Assembly (NCBI GenBank): GCA_019359535.1
Contig: JAHHHE010000041.1
Location: 1 to 34,084, forward strand
Length of the DNA stretch: 34,084 nt
Direction: 5' to 3'
Origin: Gloeocapsa sp. UFS-A4-WI-NPMV-4B04
GTDB lineage: Bacteria > Cyanobacteriota > Cyanobacteriia > Cyanobacteriales > Chroococcidiopsidaceae
Shown: piece after piece, positions 17,086 to 25,422 of the stretch
Position numbering within the stretch: the stretch's first letter is position 1
Layout of the letters: the number at the start of each line of letters is the position of its first letter
Notes under the pieces: model-generated
The model's database searches: none
What the model saw: only the letters and a program-made list of their open reading frames with translations
Told to the model about the DNA's origin: nothing
Made by a program: the position numbers and the translations under genes

Positions 17086-18507
17086 CTAGGTAAAGTGTTT
17101 AATTATTGCTTCGGCAAATTCAGAGCATTTTAGGGGTTCTACGGGTGGTTCCATTAGCCGCGCTAAATCGTAGGTGACTTGTTGGTTTGCGATCGCATCT
17201 CCAATTCCCTGTTTAATTAAATCAGCCGCTTCTTGCCAACCCATATACTCCAACATCATCACGCCAGACAAAATTACAGAACCAGGATTAACTCGATCCA
17301 ATCCAGCGTGTTTTGGTGCAGTGCCGTGAGTAGCTTCAAAAATTGCGCATTCATCCCCAATATTAGCTCCAGGCCCCATACCGAGTCCGCCAACAACGGC
17401 AGCAGCAGCATCCGATAAATAATCTCCGTTGAGGTTCATCGTAGCGAGAATTGAGTATTCATCTGGGCGCGTTTGTAGCTGTTGAAAAATGCTGTCAGCG
17501 ATTCTGTCATTGATCATTACCTTATCTTTCCACTGCTTATTGCCGTGAGTCGTCCAAATGTCGTTAAGCACGTTTTGGACTTCATGGGCTATTTGAGCTT
17601 GCTTTTCTGCTGTCAAGGCGTTGTAGCCTGGTTCGATTTGACGTGCGTTTTCTTCTAGGGTGATATCTGGGTCATTTTCTTTGTTACTCAAAATCCAAGA
17701 TTCACGCTCAGTTATACATTCAGCCCGAAACTCATTAGTAGCGAGTTCATAACCCCAGTCGCGGAAAGCGCCTTCGGTGTACTTCATGATGTTGCCTTTA
17801 TGCACCAAAGTCACCATTTGCTTGGATTTGGGAAGTCGGAGAGCGTGTTGAATTGCCCGACGTACTAAGCGTTGGGAACCCTGCTTACTAATTGGTTTAA
17901 TCCCAATTCCCGAATCAAGCGGGATACGCTTTTTACCGTGTTCGGGAGTCGCGGGGATGAGTTCGTCGTTGATTATTTTAATTAAGCGATCGCCTATTTC
18001 ACTTCCTTGTCGCCACTCAATTCCCAGGTAAATATCTTCGGTATTTTCCCGATAAATAATTACATCCAATTTCTCGGGATTTTTATGCGGTGACGGTGTA
18101 CCTGGATAATAACGGCAGGGACGCACACAAGCATACAAATCGTTAATCTGCCTTAGCGCCACATTTAGCGACCGAATCCCGCCCCCTACAGGTGTAGTTA
18201 GAGGCCCTTTGATTGCCACACCGTATTCTTTAATTGCTTGCAGCGTGTCTTCGGGTAAATATTGATATGTACCATATTGTTCACAAGCTTCATCTCCGGC
18301 ATATACTCTGAACCAGCTGATCTGCCTTTTTCCCTTGTAAGCTGTTTGGACAGCAGCATCAATTACTTTTTGGCTAGCGGGCCAGATATCAACGCCAGTA
18401 CCATCGCCGCGAATGAAAGGAATAATCGGATTGTCTGGTACAAGTGGTTCGCCGTTATTGAAGGTGATGCGGCTCCCTGTATCGGGGGGGGTGAGTTTTT
18501 CGTACAT
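17086..18507 (-). CDS. icd: NADP-dependent isocitrate dehydrogenase
   Basis: This 473-residue enzyme converts isocitrate to 2-oxoglutarate, the carbon skeleton for ammonium assimilation and the nitrogen-status signal read by PII and NtcA. The N-terminal signature IRGDGTG is at 32-38. The substrate segment [17 protein letters not shown] places Ser113 at the same number as in the E. coli enzyme. [10 protein letters not shown] is at 153-162, and the nucleotide-binding end includes HGTAPKHAG. Residues about 270-335 ([12 protein letters not shown] and on to NKQWKDKV) form an insertion that I associate with the longer cyanobacterial enzymes. It is alone on the minus strand, divergent from gun4. I saw no exact GTA-N8-TAC in the part of the leader I checked. 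Confidence 0.97.
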   Translation of the reverse strand: MYEKLTPPDTGSRITFNNGEPLVPDNPIIPFIRGDGTGVDIWPASQKVIDAAVQTAYKGKRQISWFRVYAGDEACEQYGTYQYLPEDTLQAIKEYGVAIKGPLTTPVGGGIRSLNVALRQINDLYACVRPCRYYPGTPSPHKNPEKLDVIIYRENTEDIYLGIEWRQGSEIGDRLIKIINDELIPATPEHGKKRIPLDSGIGIKPISKQGSQRLVRRAIQHALRLPKSKQMVTLVHKGNIMKYTEGAFRDWGYELATNEFRAECITERESWILSNKENDPDITLEENARQIEPGYNALTAEKQAQIAHEVQNVLNDIWTTHGNKQWKDKVMINDRIADSIFQQLQTRPDEYSILATMNLNGDYLSDAAAAVVGGLGMGPGANIGDECAIFEATHGTAPKHAGLDRVNPGSVILSGVMMLEYMGWQEAADLIKQGIGDAIANQQVTYDLARLMEPPVEPLKCSEFAEAIIKHFT

Positions 18508-18803
18508 TTATAAACAACTCCTGATGTCACACAGCAAGGAAAATATCTATTGGCAGGTAAGGGTTAAATTTTGAATTGGATAATCCTTACTTCGGAAGGC
18601 TATCAGATTTCGCTTGTTTGAGAATAGTCAAGAGCAAACTTTTTTCACGAAGTTCTAACACAGACTTCCACCAAGGTTGGAGCGATTCTAGAAATTCATA
18701 GGATGCTATGTGATATATCTTTTTAAGGCGATCGCTTCGCAAACTCGCACACTCAAGCGTTAAATTAATGATCAGTCCGTTAACCGCGCATTCTGATGAG
18801 GGC

Positions 18804-19517
18804 ATGACTGACACAACAACCACTGAAGACACCATAATTGATTTATCTGCTCTTGGCTTACAGTTAACAAATGGCTCTGAAAGAGTACAACAGCAGCTGA
18901 TCCACAAGCTCTCTACACTCGGTAATGCAGGCGAGGCTGTCTTAATGGAATTTTTACTCCAACGTCGCTCTCTTGCACCCACTTGGATTGATGGCAATGC
19001 TTATCAAGTGCTGGACAAAACCGATTCAGCCGCGGCAAAAGAATTTCTCCAAACTCATTTCCCTAACGGAATTGTAGCCCTAAACTCAGAGCGTGGGATT
19101 GACTATGCTCAATTGCAACAGCTACTTGCTGAACAAGACTTTCAAGCAGCAGATCGAATGACTCTCCAAAAGCTGTGTGAACTAGCTGGAATCGAAGCTG
19201 TGCAAAGAAAATGGCTATATTTCACCGATGTTGACAACTTTACCATTACTGACCTCCAAACTATCAATACGCTGTGGTTAGTTTACTCAGAAGGCAAGTT
19301 TGGCTTTTCGGTTCAGCGCGAAATTTGGCTTGGATTAGGTAAAAGTTGGGAAAAATTCTGGCCCAAAATTGGCTGGAAAAATGGCAATAGCTGGACTCGC
19401 TATCCTGACGAATTTACATGGAACCTTACTGCTCCCAAAGGTCATTTACCCCTCTCAAATCAACTACGTGGGGTACGGGTGATGGCTTCGTTGTTATCTC
19501 ACCCGGCCTGGAAATAA
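18804..19517 (+). CDS. gun4: Tetrapyrrole-binding protein Gun4
   Basis: This is a 237-residue regulator of magnesium chelatase. Gun4 binds protoporphyrin IX and Mg-protoporphyrin and stimulates ChlH. The full two-domain architecture is present: an N-terminal helical repeat domain (residues about 10-85) and the C-terminal GUN4 core. The core is clear from FQAADRMTLQKLCELAG, RKWLYFTDVDNF, DLQTINTLWLVYSEGKFGFSVQR, WPKIGWKNGNSWTRYP and HLPLSNQLRGVRV. This distinguishes it from the many cyanobacterial proteins that carry a GUN4 domain fused to kinases. The ATG at 18804 is chosen because family N-termini begin near MTD; an ATG at 18768 would add 12 residues. The leader between icd and this gene is about 296 bases. 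Confidence 0.93.
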   Translation: MTDTTTTEDTIIDLSALGLQLTNGSERVQQQLIHKLSTLGNAGEAVLMEFLLQRRSLAPTWIDGNAYQVLDKTDSAAAKEFLQTHFPNGIVALNSERGIDYAQLQQLLAEQDFQAADRMTLQKLCELAGIEAVQRKWLYFTDVDNFTITDLQTINTLWLVYSEGKFGFSVQREIWLGLGKSWEKFWPKIGWKNGNSWTRYPDEFTWNLTAPKGHLPLSNQLRGVRVMASLLSHPAWK

Positions 19518-19776
19518 GGTTTCAGGTTAGCCAAAGAAAAACCTACGAGCATTAAAATGAGGCTCACATCCTCTGCTGTTTAATTCCAACTATCACTCTA
19601 CCTTCTAATCCCTAACCCCCCGATTTCTAGCTTTTCTTGGAACGCTCAGAAATATTTATGCGAGCGATTGTTTGTCTTGGCTAAACTTCGGGAATCTTAA
19701 ATGTATGTAGATAACCCTAAAACATTAGGTAGATGAAATACATATTTTTTACGCTTATTTAAGGTAGGGATTAGTA

Positions 19777-21366
19777 ATGGTAAATGTTGAAAATAGGTCA
19801 TTTGACCAACCAAATGCCGAAACAGAATTGGCAGTGCAACAACGCCTTAAAGCATTATCAGAGTTAGGTTTGCTAGAAGCTCCTACAATCCCAGTTTTTG
19901 ATGCAGCTACTCAAACGGCTGCTGACTTTTTGGAAGTGCCGATTTGTATTCTGGGATTTATAGATAAAAACTGCCATTGGTTCAAGTCAGCAGTGGGTTT
20001 ATCGCGACTCGGACTGATGAATCAATTGGCGCTCACACGCTCATTGCCACTAGAGGAATCTTTTTGTAATTATGTAGTTACAAGTCAGCAAAGTTTAGCA
20101 ATTAATGATACGCACAATCAGCAGCAGCCAGTTGCTAAAAGCGTGTTAGTACAGCGTTACGGTATCCGGGCATATTTAGGAGTACCGTTGATGGATTTTT
20201 CGGGAAATTGCCTCGGTGCGATCGCAATTATGGATTTGCACCCGCGCACCTTTACACTCAGAGACATCAAGTTTCTTGAACTCATGGCTAGCTGGAGCAT
20301 GAGTGAGTTTGAGCGTACCCGATTGCTAAAAACGATAGATTCTAACACCGGATATTCAGCACCTACCTTGCCTCCTACTGTCAGTAGTTCAAAGCAGGTA
20401 AAATTAACTGCCACAAGTCCAACAATCAACGAACCACTTTTCGCTATCCAAGTCAAACTAGAGTTACTCGCACTGCTGACTCAGGAACTGCGGACACCCC
20501 TAACATCTGTTTTAGGAATGGCTAATGTAGTTGGTCGCGAAATTTATGGGCCTTTAACGAGTAAGCAGAAAGAATATATTGAAATTATCCAAAACAGTGG
20601 TCAATACTTGCTTTCAATGGTGAATGAGATTTCCGAACTGGGAACACAGGATGAAAGCGCTCAGGAACTCAATTTGACTTCTGTTGATATTGAAATGTTG
20701 TGCCAACAAGCGATCAATACTTTGTCGGATGCAGCCAAACGCCGAGAACAACAAATTCGTCTGTCGCTAGAACACGGTCGAAGTCTTACCTGGATTTTGG
20801 ATAAAGATAAGGTTAGACATCTGCTATATCAATTACTGTTTAGCACAATTCAGACATCTCCTACCGCTAGTGTGATTCATGTTCATGTTTCGCACAAAAG
20901 CGACAAACTAAACCTTACCGTTTCAGTTTCCCATCCTTGGCTTGGCGCTGGTCTGACTTCTATTGACCCTTGCTTTGAATTACCAGGGTTTGATGTCTCT
21001 AATCGCCCACAAGCAGAACCTAGCGATAATTTATACTTATTCACTACAGATGCTCAACTTGACTCTGAATGGTCTGAAATATCCTCATTACCTGGATTAG
21101 TTGGCGAGCCATTAGAGCTTGGTATTTCGAGTTCAAATCCTCAGAGTGCTAAATCCGAATCAGAATCACCTCAGCTTAATGATAAAGATATTTCAACCGC
21201 AAGTAATTCTCAGCTTTATCGCTCTTGTGAAACCCTGCGTCTGTTACTTAGCTGTCATTTAGCAAAATTGCACGGTGGACAAATCTCTGTTCAGGGAACC
21301 GCAGAATCTGGATACCGTTATGTAGTAAGTTTACCCCAGCTTGAAGCAGTAAAGGAAAGTTCTTAG
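19777..21366 (+). CDS. GAF-domain protein with degenerate histidine-kinase region
   Basis: This is a 529-residue protein. A GAF domain spans residues about 35-182 (FDAATQTAADFLEVPICILG; AYLGVPLMDFSGNCLGAIAIMD). A dimerisation helix region follows at about 222-290. The sequence LLTQELRTPLTSVLGM aligns with the H-box of sensor kinases, but the phospho-acceptor histidine is replaced by Gln236. In the ATPase region the N-box aligns as QLLFSTIQTSP at 352-362, lacking the catalytic Asn and Lys, and the DxGxG box is not found. A late HGGQISVQG segment retains fold resemblance. A Ser/Glu-rich insertion lies at about 435-475. I infer a pseudokinase that may sense or scaffold rather than phosphorylate. 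The spacing to neighbours suggests its own promoter. Confidence 0.85.
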   Translation: MVNVENRSFDQPNAETELAVQQRLKALSELGLLEAPTIPVFDAATQTAADFLEVPICILGFIDKNCHWFKSAVGLSRLGLMNQLALTRSLPLEESFCNYVVTSQQSLAINDTHNQQQPVAKSVLVQRYGIRAYLGVPLMDFSGNCLGAIAIMDLHPRTFTLRDIKFLELMASWSMSEFERTRLLKTIDSNTGYSAPTLPPTVSSSKQVKLTATSPTINEPLFAIQVKLELLALLTQELRTPLTSVLGMANVVGREIYGPLTSKQKEYIEIIQNSGQYLLSMVNEISELGTQDESAQELNLTSVDIEMLCQQAINTLSDAAKRREQQIRLSLEHGRSLTWILDKDKVRHLLYQLLFSTIQTSPTASVIHVHVSHKSDKLNLTVSVSHPWLGAGLTSIDPCFELPGFDVSNRPQAEPSDNLYLFTTDAQLDSEWSEISSLPGLVGEPLELGISSSNPQSAKSESESPQLNDKDISTASNSQLYRSCETLRLLLSCHLAKLHGGQISVQGTAESGYRYVVSLPQLEAVKESS

Positions 21367-21509
21367 TAGTAGATTCTAGGTGTACATTTTTGCGGATAAT
21401 GAGCTATCAGCAAGGTGGGGCTTGGGACAAGCAAGATAGGTAAAAGGATTTTTATTTTTAGCTTTTGCCTTCCTCACGCCCATTTCCTTACCGACCGGAG
21501 ATTTCCAGT

Positions 21510-22889
21510 ATGAATTCAGTTTGGCAACGATTTACTTTATCCTATCTGCCCCTGCGAGAATTTAAAGGCACAAGCTACCTGCACCGCAATCTGATCGGGT
21601 TATTGCACTCTTGGAGGCGTTCCAGTTGGTTAATGCAATGGGCGGAAGAACTCGCGGCTGTGTTAGTCAGCTTGGTATTTTGTCTTGCGCCTTTTGTATC
21701 GAATACGCTAATAGGTGTATTGCTGATCGCTTGTGCTGGCTTTTGGCTACTGCTGACTTTATCTGATCAAACCAAGACTGGGTTAACCCCAATTCATTTG
21801 CTGTTGTTGCTTTACGGGGGAATTGCAACGGTAGCGACGGCTTTATCACCAGTCAAAGCAGCAGCATTAAGCGGCTGGATGAAGTTGACGCTTTATCTAG
21901 TGTTGTTTGCCCTTTGTGCAAGAATAATGCGATCGCCCCGTATCCGTTCTTGGCTAATTAACCTCTACCTCCACATAGCGCTAATTGTTAGTGTGTATGG
22001 AGTACGGCAACGTTTTGATCGAGTTGAAGCGCTGGCAACTTGGAGTGATCCCACGTCACCTTTATCAGAGACTACGCGAGTTTATAGCTACCTAGGCAAC
22101 CCTAATCTACTAGCTGGTTATTTGTTGCCAGCTGTTGTGTTTAGCCTCATGGCGGTGTTTGCATGGCAGCGCCGAGTCCCTAAAGCACTAGCACTAACTA
22201 TGTTCTTTGTCAACTCAGCGTGTTTGTATTTTACTGACAGTCGCGGCGGTTGGATTGGAATTGTAGTAGCGCTGGGTTCTTTGGTGTTTTTATTGCGCTA
22301 CTGGTGGGGCGAGTATTTACCTCGTTTTTGGCGCATCTGGCTGTTACCAATTATCGGCGCTATAGTTGCAAGTTTGTTAATCTTAGGAATACTGTTTGTA
22401 GAACCATTACGGCTGCGAGTTTTGAGTATTTTTGCTGGTCGTGATGACAGTAGTAATAACTTTCGGATCAATGTTTGGTTAGCTGTAATTGATATGATTC
22501 GCGATCGCCCAATTATTGGGATTGGGCCTGGTAACAGTGCTTTCAACAAAATTTACCCCCTCTACCAAAACCCAAAATATCCAGCCTTGAGTGCTTATTC
22601 GATTCTGTTAGAAGTTGGTGTAGAAACAGGTTTGGTTGGCTTAACTTGTTTTCTGTGGCTGCTAATAGTGATGTTTAATCAAGCATGGATACAACTACGA
22701 CGGCTACGACAAATTGCTAGTCGTGACGGCTTTTGGTTAATTGGTGCGATCGCTACATTGCTAGGTATGCTAGCTCACGGTGCTGTAGATACAGTTTGGT
22801 ATCGTCCTGAAGTTAATACGCTGTGGTGGCTAATGGTAGCCATAATTGCTAGCTATTACCGTCCCTTAGATCAAGAACAACAATCGTAA
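21510..22889 (+). CDS. ictB: IctB-family membrane protein (O-antigen ligase superfamily)
   Basis: The protein has 459 residues from the ATG at 21510, which has GGAG upstream; a TTG at 21465 is possible. About ten hydrophobic helices are visible, among them LAAVLVSLVFCLAPFVSNTL and LPIIGAIVASLLILGILFV. The Wzy_C/O-antigen ligase-type loop carries YSYLGNPNLLAGYLLPA, TDSRGGWIGIVVAL and GPGNSAFNKIYPLYQ. IctB was named for a proposed inorganic-carbon role. The fold is that of polysaccharide ligases and polymerases, so the real substrate is open. The gene ends at a good terminator. Confidence 0.88.
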   Translation: MNSVWQRFTLSYLPLREFKGTSYLHRNLIGLLHSWRRSSWLMQWAEELAAVLVSLVFCLAPFVSNTLIGVLLIACAGFWLLLTLSDQTKTGLTPIHLLLLLYGGIATVATALSPVKAAALSGWMKLTLYLVLFALCARIMRSPRIRSWLINLYLHIALIVSVYGVRQRFDRVEALATWSDPTSPLSETTRVYSYLGNPNLLAGYLLPAVVFSLMAVFAWQRRVPKALALTMFFVNSACLYFTDSRGGWIGIVVALGSLVFLLRYWWGEYLPRFWRIWLLPIIGAIVASLLILGILFVEPLRLRVLSIFAGRDDSSNNFRINVWLAVIDMIRDRPIIGIGPGNSAFNKIYPLYQNPKYPALSAYSILLEVGVETGLVGLTCFLWLLIVMFNQAWIQLRRLRQIASRDGFWLIGAIATLLGMLAHGAVDTVWYRPEVNTLWWLMVAIIASYYRPLDQEQQS

Positions 22890-23019
22890 TCGCAAGAAAG
22901 CAAAAACACACGAAAGGCATAGTAGCTAACCCCATCAACCTCTAAAACTTAATACAGGCTGGAATAAAGCTATTATTGCTGTGAATCAATTTTTTTACAC
23001 AGTTTGTCACTAAAAACAA

Positions 23020-23052
23020 AGCCTTAGGAATTTTAACCTAAGGCTGTTTTTT
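23020..23052 (+). terminator. Intrinsic terminator after ictB
   Basis: A perfect 9-bp stem AGCCTTAGG / CCTAAGGCT with an 8-base loop is followed by GTTTTTTA. It lies 131 bases after the ictB stop. Confidence 0.85.
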
Positions 23053-23121
23053 ATATGTGGTAAGAGATTTACCAAAGCTCCTCCTAAATCCCCTCCTGTG
23101 TAGATAACTATAGGAAGGCGA

Positions 23122-23433
23122 TTAGGGTTCTCTGTAACCAGTAGTAGTGCCACCCACTGGGTTAGGATCTTGATAGCGTACAGGTTCACTACGCTTTGCT
23201 AAACCAGCCAAGCCACCTAGACCTAATAACCCCAACCAACCCCAGTCAAAATCACGATCTCCAGTATCTACGTTATCAGTACCTTGGGTAGTAGTAGTTG
23301 TAGTAGTTCCTGTAGTTCCGGTAGTTCCTGTAGTATCTGTTTGAGCAGAAGCAGGCATAATTAAGGGCATAACTGCCATACCTAAGGTTAAAACCCCAGC
23401 ACCGACAAATTTTGAGATATTAGAGCGTTTCAT
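23122..23433 (-). CDS. Exported WGxxGxxG-type small protein
   Basis: This 103-residue protein has a signal peptide (MKRSNISKF, then a hydrophobic run ending PASAQ). A Thr/Gly low-complexity linker (TTGTTGTTGTTTTTTTQGT) follows. The hydrophobic glycine-rich segment DWGWLGLLGLGGLAGL lies at about residues 63-78, then a basic stop (KR) and a Pro/Gly-rich tail. The WGxxGxxG pattern followed by basic residues occurs in a family of bacterial exported proteins and may act as a sorting or membrane-anchoring segment; this is recognition by eye. The Thr codons come from short DNA repeats (complement of GTAGTAGT), so length could vary. Function is unknown. Confidence 0.8.
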   Translation of the reverse strand: MKRSNISKFVGAGVLTLGMAVMPLIMPASAQTDTTGTTGTTGTTTTTTTQGTDNVDTGDRDFDWGWLGLLGLGGLAGLAKRSEPVRYQDPNPVGGTTTGYREP

Positions 23434-23607
23434 GTTTAATCTTCCTGGTTACTTGTTATTTCTTAATCAATGTATCGGTTACTAACCAAATTAGGATCAC
23501 CCTTCGGCTAGAAACATAGCGTTTTTGGGAATCTTACTAGAGAGATAGAAATGCTTAATCAGATGAGTTATTTTCTAACTTTTATGAGCTAATTTTTTCA
23601 GTTATGT

Positions 23608-24075
23608 TTAGTAATTTTTCATCGCTCGTTGGATATCGCGTTGATCTTGGCGACGCTTTAAGTCTTCTCGCTTGTCATGAAGCTTTTTACCTTTACCAAG
23701 TCCTAGACTAACTTTAACTAAACCGCGCTTAAGATACATTCTCAAAGGCACTAAGGTTAAGCCCTGCTGTTCTACTCTACCAATCAGCTTGCGAATTTCC
23801 TGTCGATGTAGCAGTAGCTTACGGGTACGACGCGGTTCATGATTGAAATATTGACCGCTACCAGTGTAAGGAGAAATATGCACGTTTATTAGCCAAGCTT
23901 CGCCATTGCGAATTAAGGCATATCCATCTTGCAGGTTTAGTTTACCTGCCCGGATTGACTTAACCTCAGTTCCCGTTAGTTGAATTCCTGCTTCGTAAGT
24001 TTCGAGGATTTCGTATAAATAACGGGCTTGACGGTTGTCACTTAATATCTTGTAACCTTCGCTCGTATCGCTCAT
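23608..24075 (-). CDS. smpB: SsrA-binding protein SmpB
   Basis: This 155-residue partner of tmRNA works in ribosome rescue. The oligonucleotide-binding barrel begins NRQARYLYEILETYEAGIQLTG and continues TEVKSIRAGKLNL. It is followed by YTGSGQYFNHEPRRTRKLLLHRQEI, all characteristic. The C-terminal basic helix that enters the mRNA channel is LGKGKKLHDKREDLKRR. The protein is full length and undamaged. The tmRNA gene itself was not found in this window. The gene is transcribed towards the WGxxGxxG-type gene, with 174 bases between them. Confidence 0.97.
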   Translation of the reverse strand: MSDTSEGYKILSDNRQARYLYEILETYEAGIQLTGTEVKSIRAGKLNLQDGYALIRNGEAWLINVHISPYTGSGQYFNHEPRRTRKLLLHRQEIRKLIGRVEQQGLTLVPLRMYLKRGLVKVSLGLGKGKKLHDKREDLKRRQDQRDIQRAMKNY

Positions 24076-24432
24076 GTAATATTAAATTAAGCTTCAAGGT
24101 GGTAGCAATCTTTTGCAGCAGTTTATTAATAGTAAGTCAAAACTCTAGTCAACTGCCTATTTATAGATATTGAAAGCGATCGCTTTCCTAAAAATGCGCT
24201 TACAAAATAATTAACATCGATCTATACATAGACTTAATTGTCCTCGGTATGGTGTCAAGTCACTTAATTTTTTGCCCAGTTAAATTCCTCAACATTGGCT
24301 TTTCTATATCTTGGTATAGTTACTTGCTATTAAAAATTACTGATAGTATGTATAACTCGCCTTTATATTTATAACTGAGGAGTGGAGTTATCAATACAGT
24401 TAATCAATTAAAGATGCTATCGCCTATTATCC
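24076..24432. other. Gene-free region between smpB and response regulator
   Basis: About 357 AT-rich bases that must hold the divergent promoters of smpB and the response regulator. One HIP1 site is at about 24177-24184. I see no other structure I can name. Confidence 0.45.
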
Positions 24433-25071
24433 ATGCCATTTACGATTCTTGTTACCGATGATGATTTGGGAACTCGTCTAGCAATCAGCGATTATCTTGA
24501 AATGTCTGGCTACTCAGTTTTAACTGCTAGTGATGGTCAAGAAGCGCTGGCTGTAGTTGAGGCTTATCATCCTGATTTGATGGTGACAGATATTGTTATG
24601 CCCAGATTAAACGGCTATGAGTTGGTAAAGCGCGTTCGACAACACCCAGCACTCCGCTTATTACCAGTTATTTTCCTAACATCACGTAACAAAACAGAGG
24701 AACGAATCCAAGGCTATCAGGCTGGAGGCGATATCTATTTGCCTAAGCCGTTTGAGTTAGTAGAACTAGGAGCGGCAATTTGTAGTTTACTAGAGCGATC
24801 GCACAGGATATCGGGGTACTACTTGTCTTCTGAGGATTCGCACTCGTTACACAACGCTGAAAATCCTCAATCTCTACTCAATTTAAGTCCGCGAGAACGG
24901 GATGTTTTGGTGTTATTGACTCATGGTCTTTCTAATGCCGAAATAGGTACTCGGCTGCACCTTAGTCCCCGGACAGTAGAAAAGTACGTTAGCAGCTTAT
25001 TTAGAAAAACAGAAACCAGCAATCGGGCAGAATTGGTTGGTTTTGCAATGAAACATCGATTGGTGCAATGA
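24433..25071 (+). CDS. NarL/LuxR-type response regulator
   Basis: The protein has 212 residues. The receiver domain (1-120) has the acidic pair Asp9-Asp10, phospho-acceptor Asp53 in MVTDIVMPRLNGYEL, Thr83-Ser84, and Lys105 in YLPKPFE, so it should be phosphorylatable. A short linker leads to a LuxR-type helix-turn-helix (about 147-209, LSPRERDVLVLLTHGLSNAEIGTRLHLSPRTVEKYVSSLF). The order and length resemble the Ycf29/NarL-type regulators of cyanobacteria and algal plastids. No cognate kinase is adjacent; the nearest kinase-like gene (19777) lacks its phospho-acceptor. Target genes are unknown. Confidence 0.93.
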   Translation: MPFTILVTDDDLGTRLAISDYLEMSGYSVLTASDGQEALAVVEAYHPDLMVTDIVMPRLNGYELVKRVRQHPALRLLPVIFLTSRNKTEERIQGYQAGGDIYLPKPFELVELGAAICSLLERSHRISGYYLSSEDSHSLHNAENPQSLLNLSPRERDVLVLLTHGLSNAEIGTRLHLSPRTVEKYVSSLFRKTETSNRAELVGFAMKHRLVQ

Positions 25072-25422
25072 GAGGCGAAAGCGTTGCGGCTCGAAGAGCG
25101 AGGCGAGAGGGAAAAGCGCAGCTTTTAAAGGTTTAATCCCAGAAATTTATTTGTTGCAGAAAACAAAGTATAAAGAGAGATACTTTGTACCACTTTGACA
25201 CTCCCTGCTAATACCGAGACAGAAATTCTTAGCTCAAGGAAATTACTTGCTTTAACAGAATAACTGAAGTCACAGGTAAAATGTGATCACTCTATTTAAT
25301 TTTAAGGATAATTGCGATAATTTAAAAAATAGAGCGTATAATTTTACTTAATTAAATTTTAAAACTCTACTTAATACCAGTAGATTTTCTATTCCTAGAT
25401 ATAAAAAACACTATAAATTAGT
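25072..25422. other. Gene-free region before the AIPR gene, with partial dispersed repeat
   Basis: The first 40 bases carry a diverged GAGAGGC/GAGGCGAGAGG repeat (25071-25110) related to those at 7252 and 15703. The rest is strongly AT-rich with no ORF. An AT-rich -10-like stretch (TATAAATTAG) lies just before the AIPR start. Confidence 0.5.

Noticed and set aside
18587..18997. 136-codon minus-strand frame over the gun4 N-terminus
   Set aside because: It is antisense to gun4, whose two domains are clear. The translation shows no recognisable motif.
21125..21150. GTTCAAATCC word resembling a tRNA T-loop
   Set aside because: It lies inside the GAF/kinase-like gene in frame, and no acceptor or anticodon arm can be built around it.
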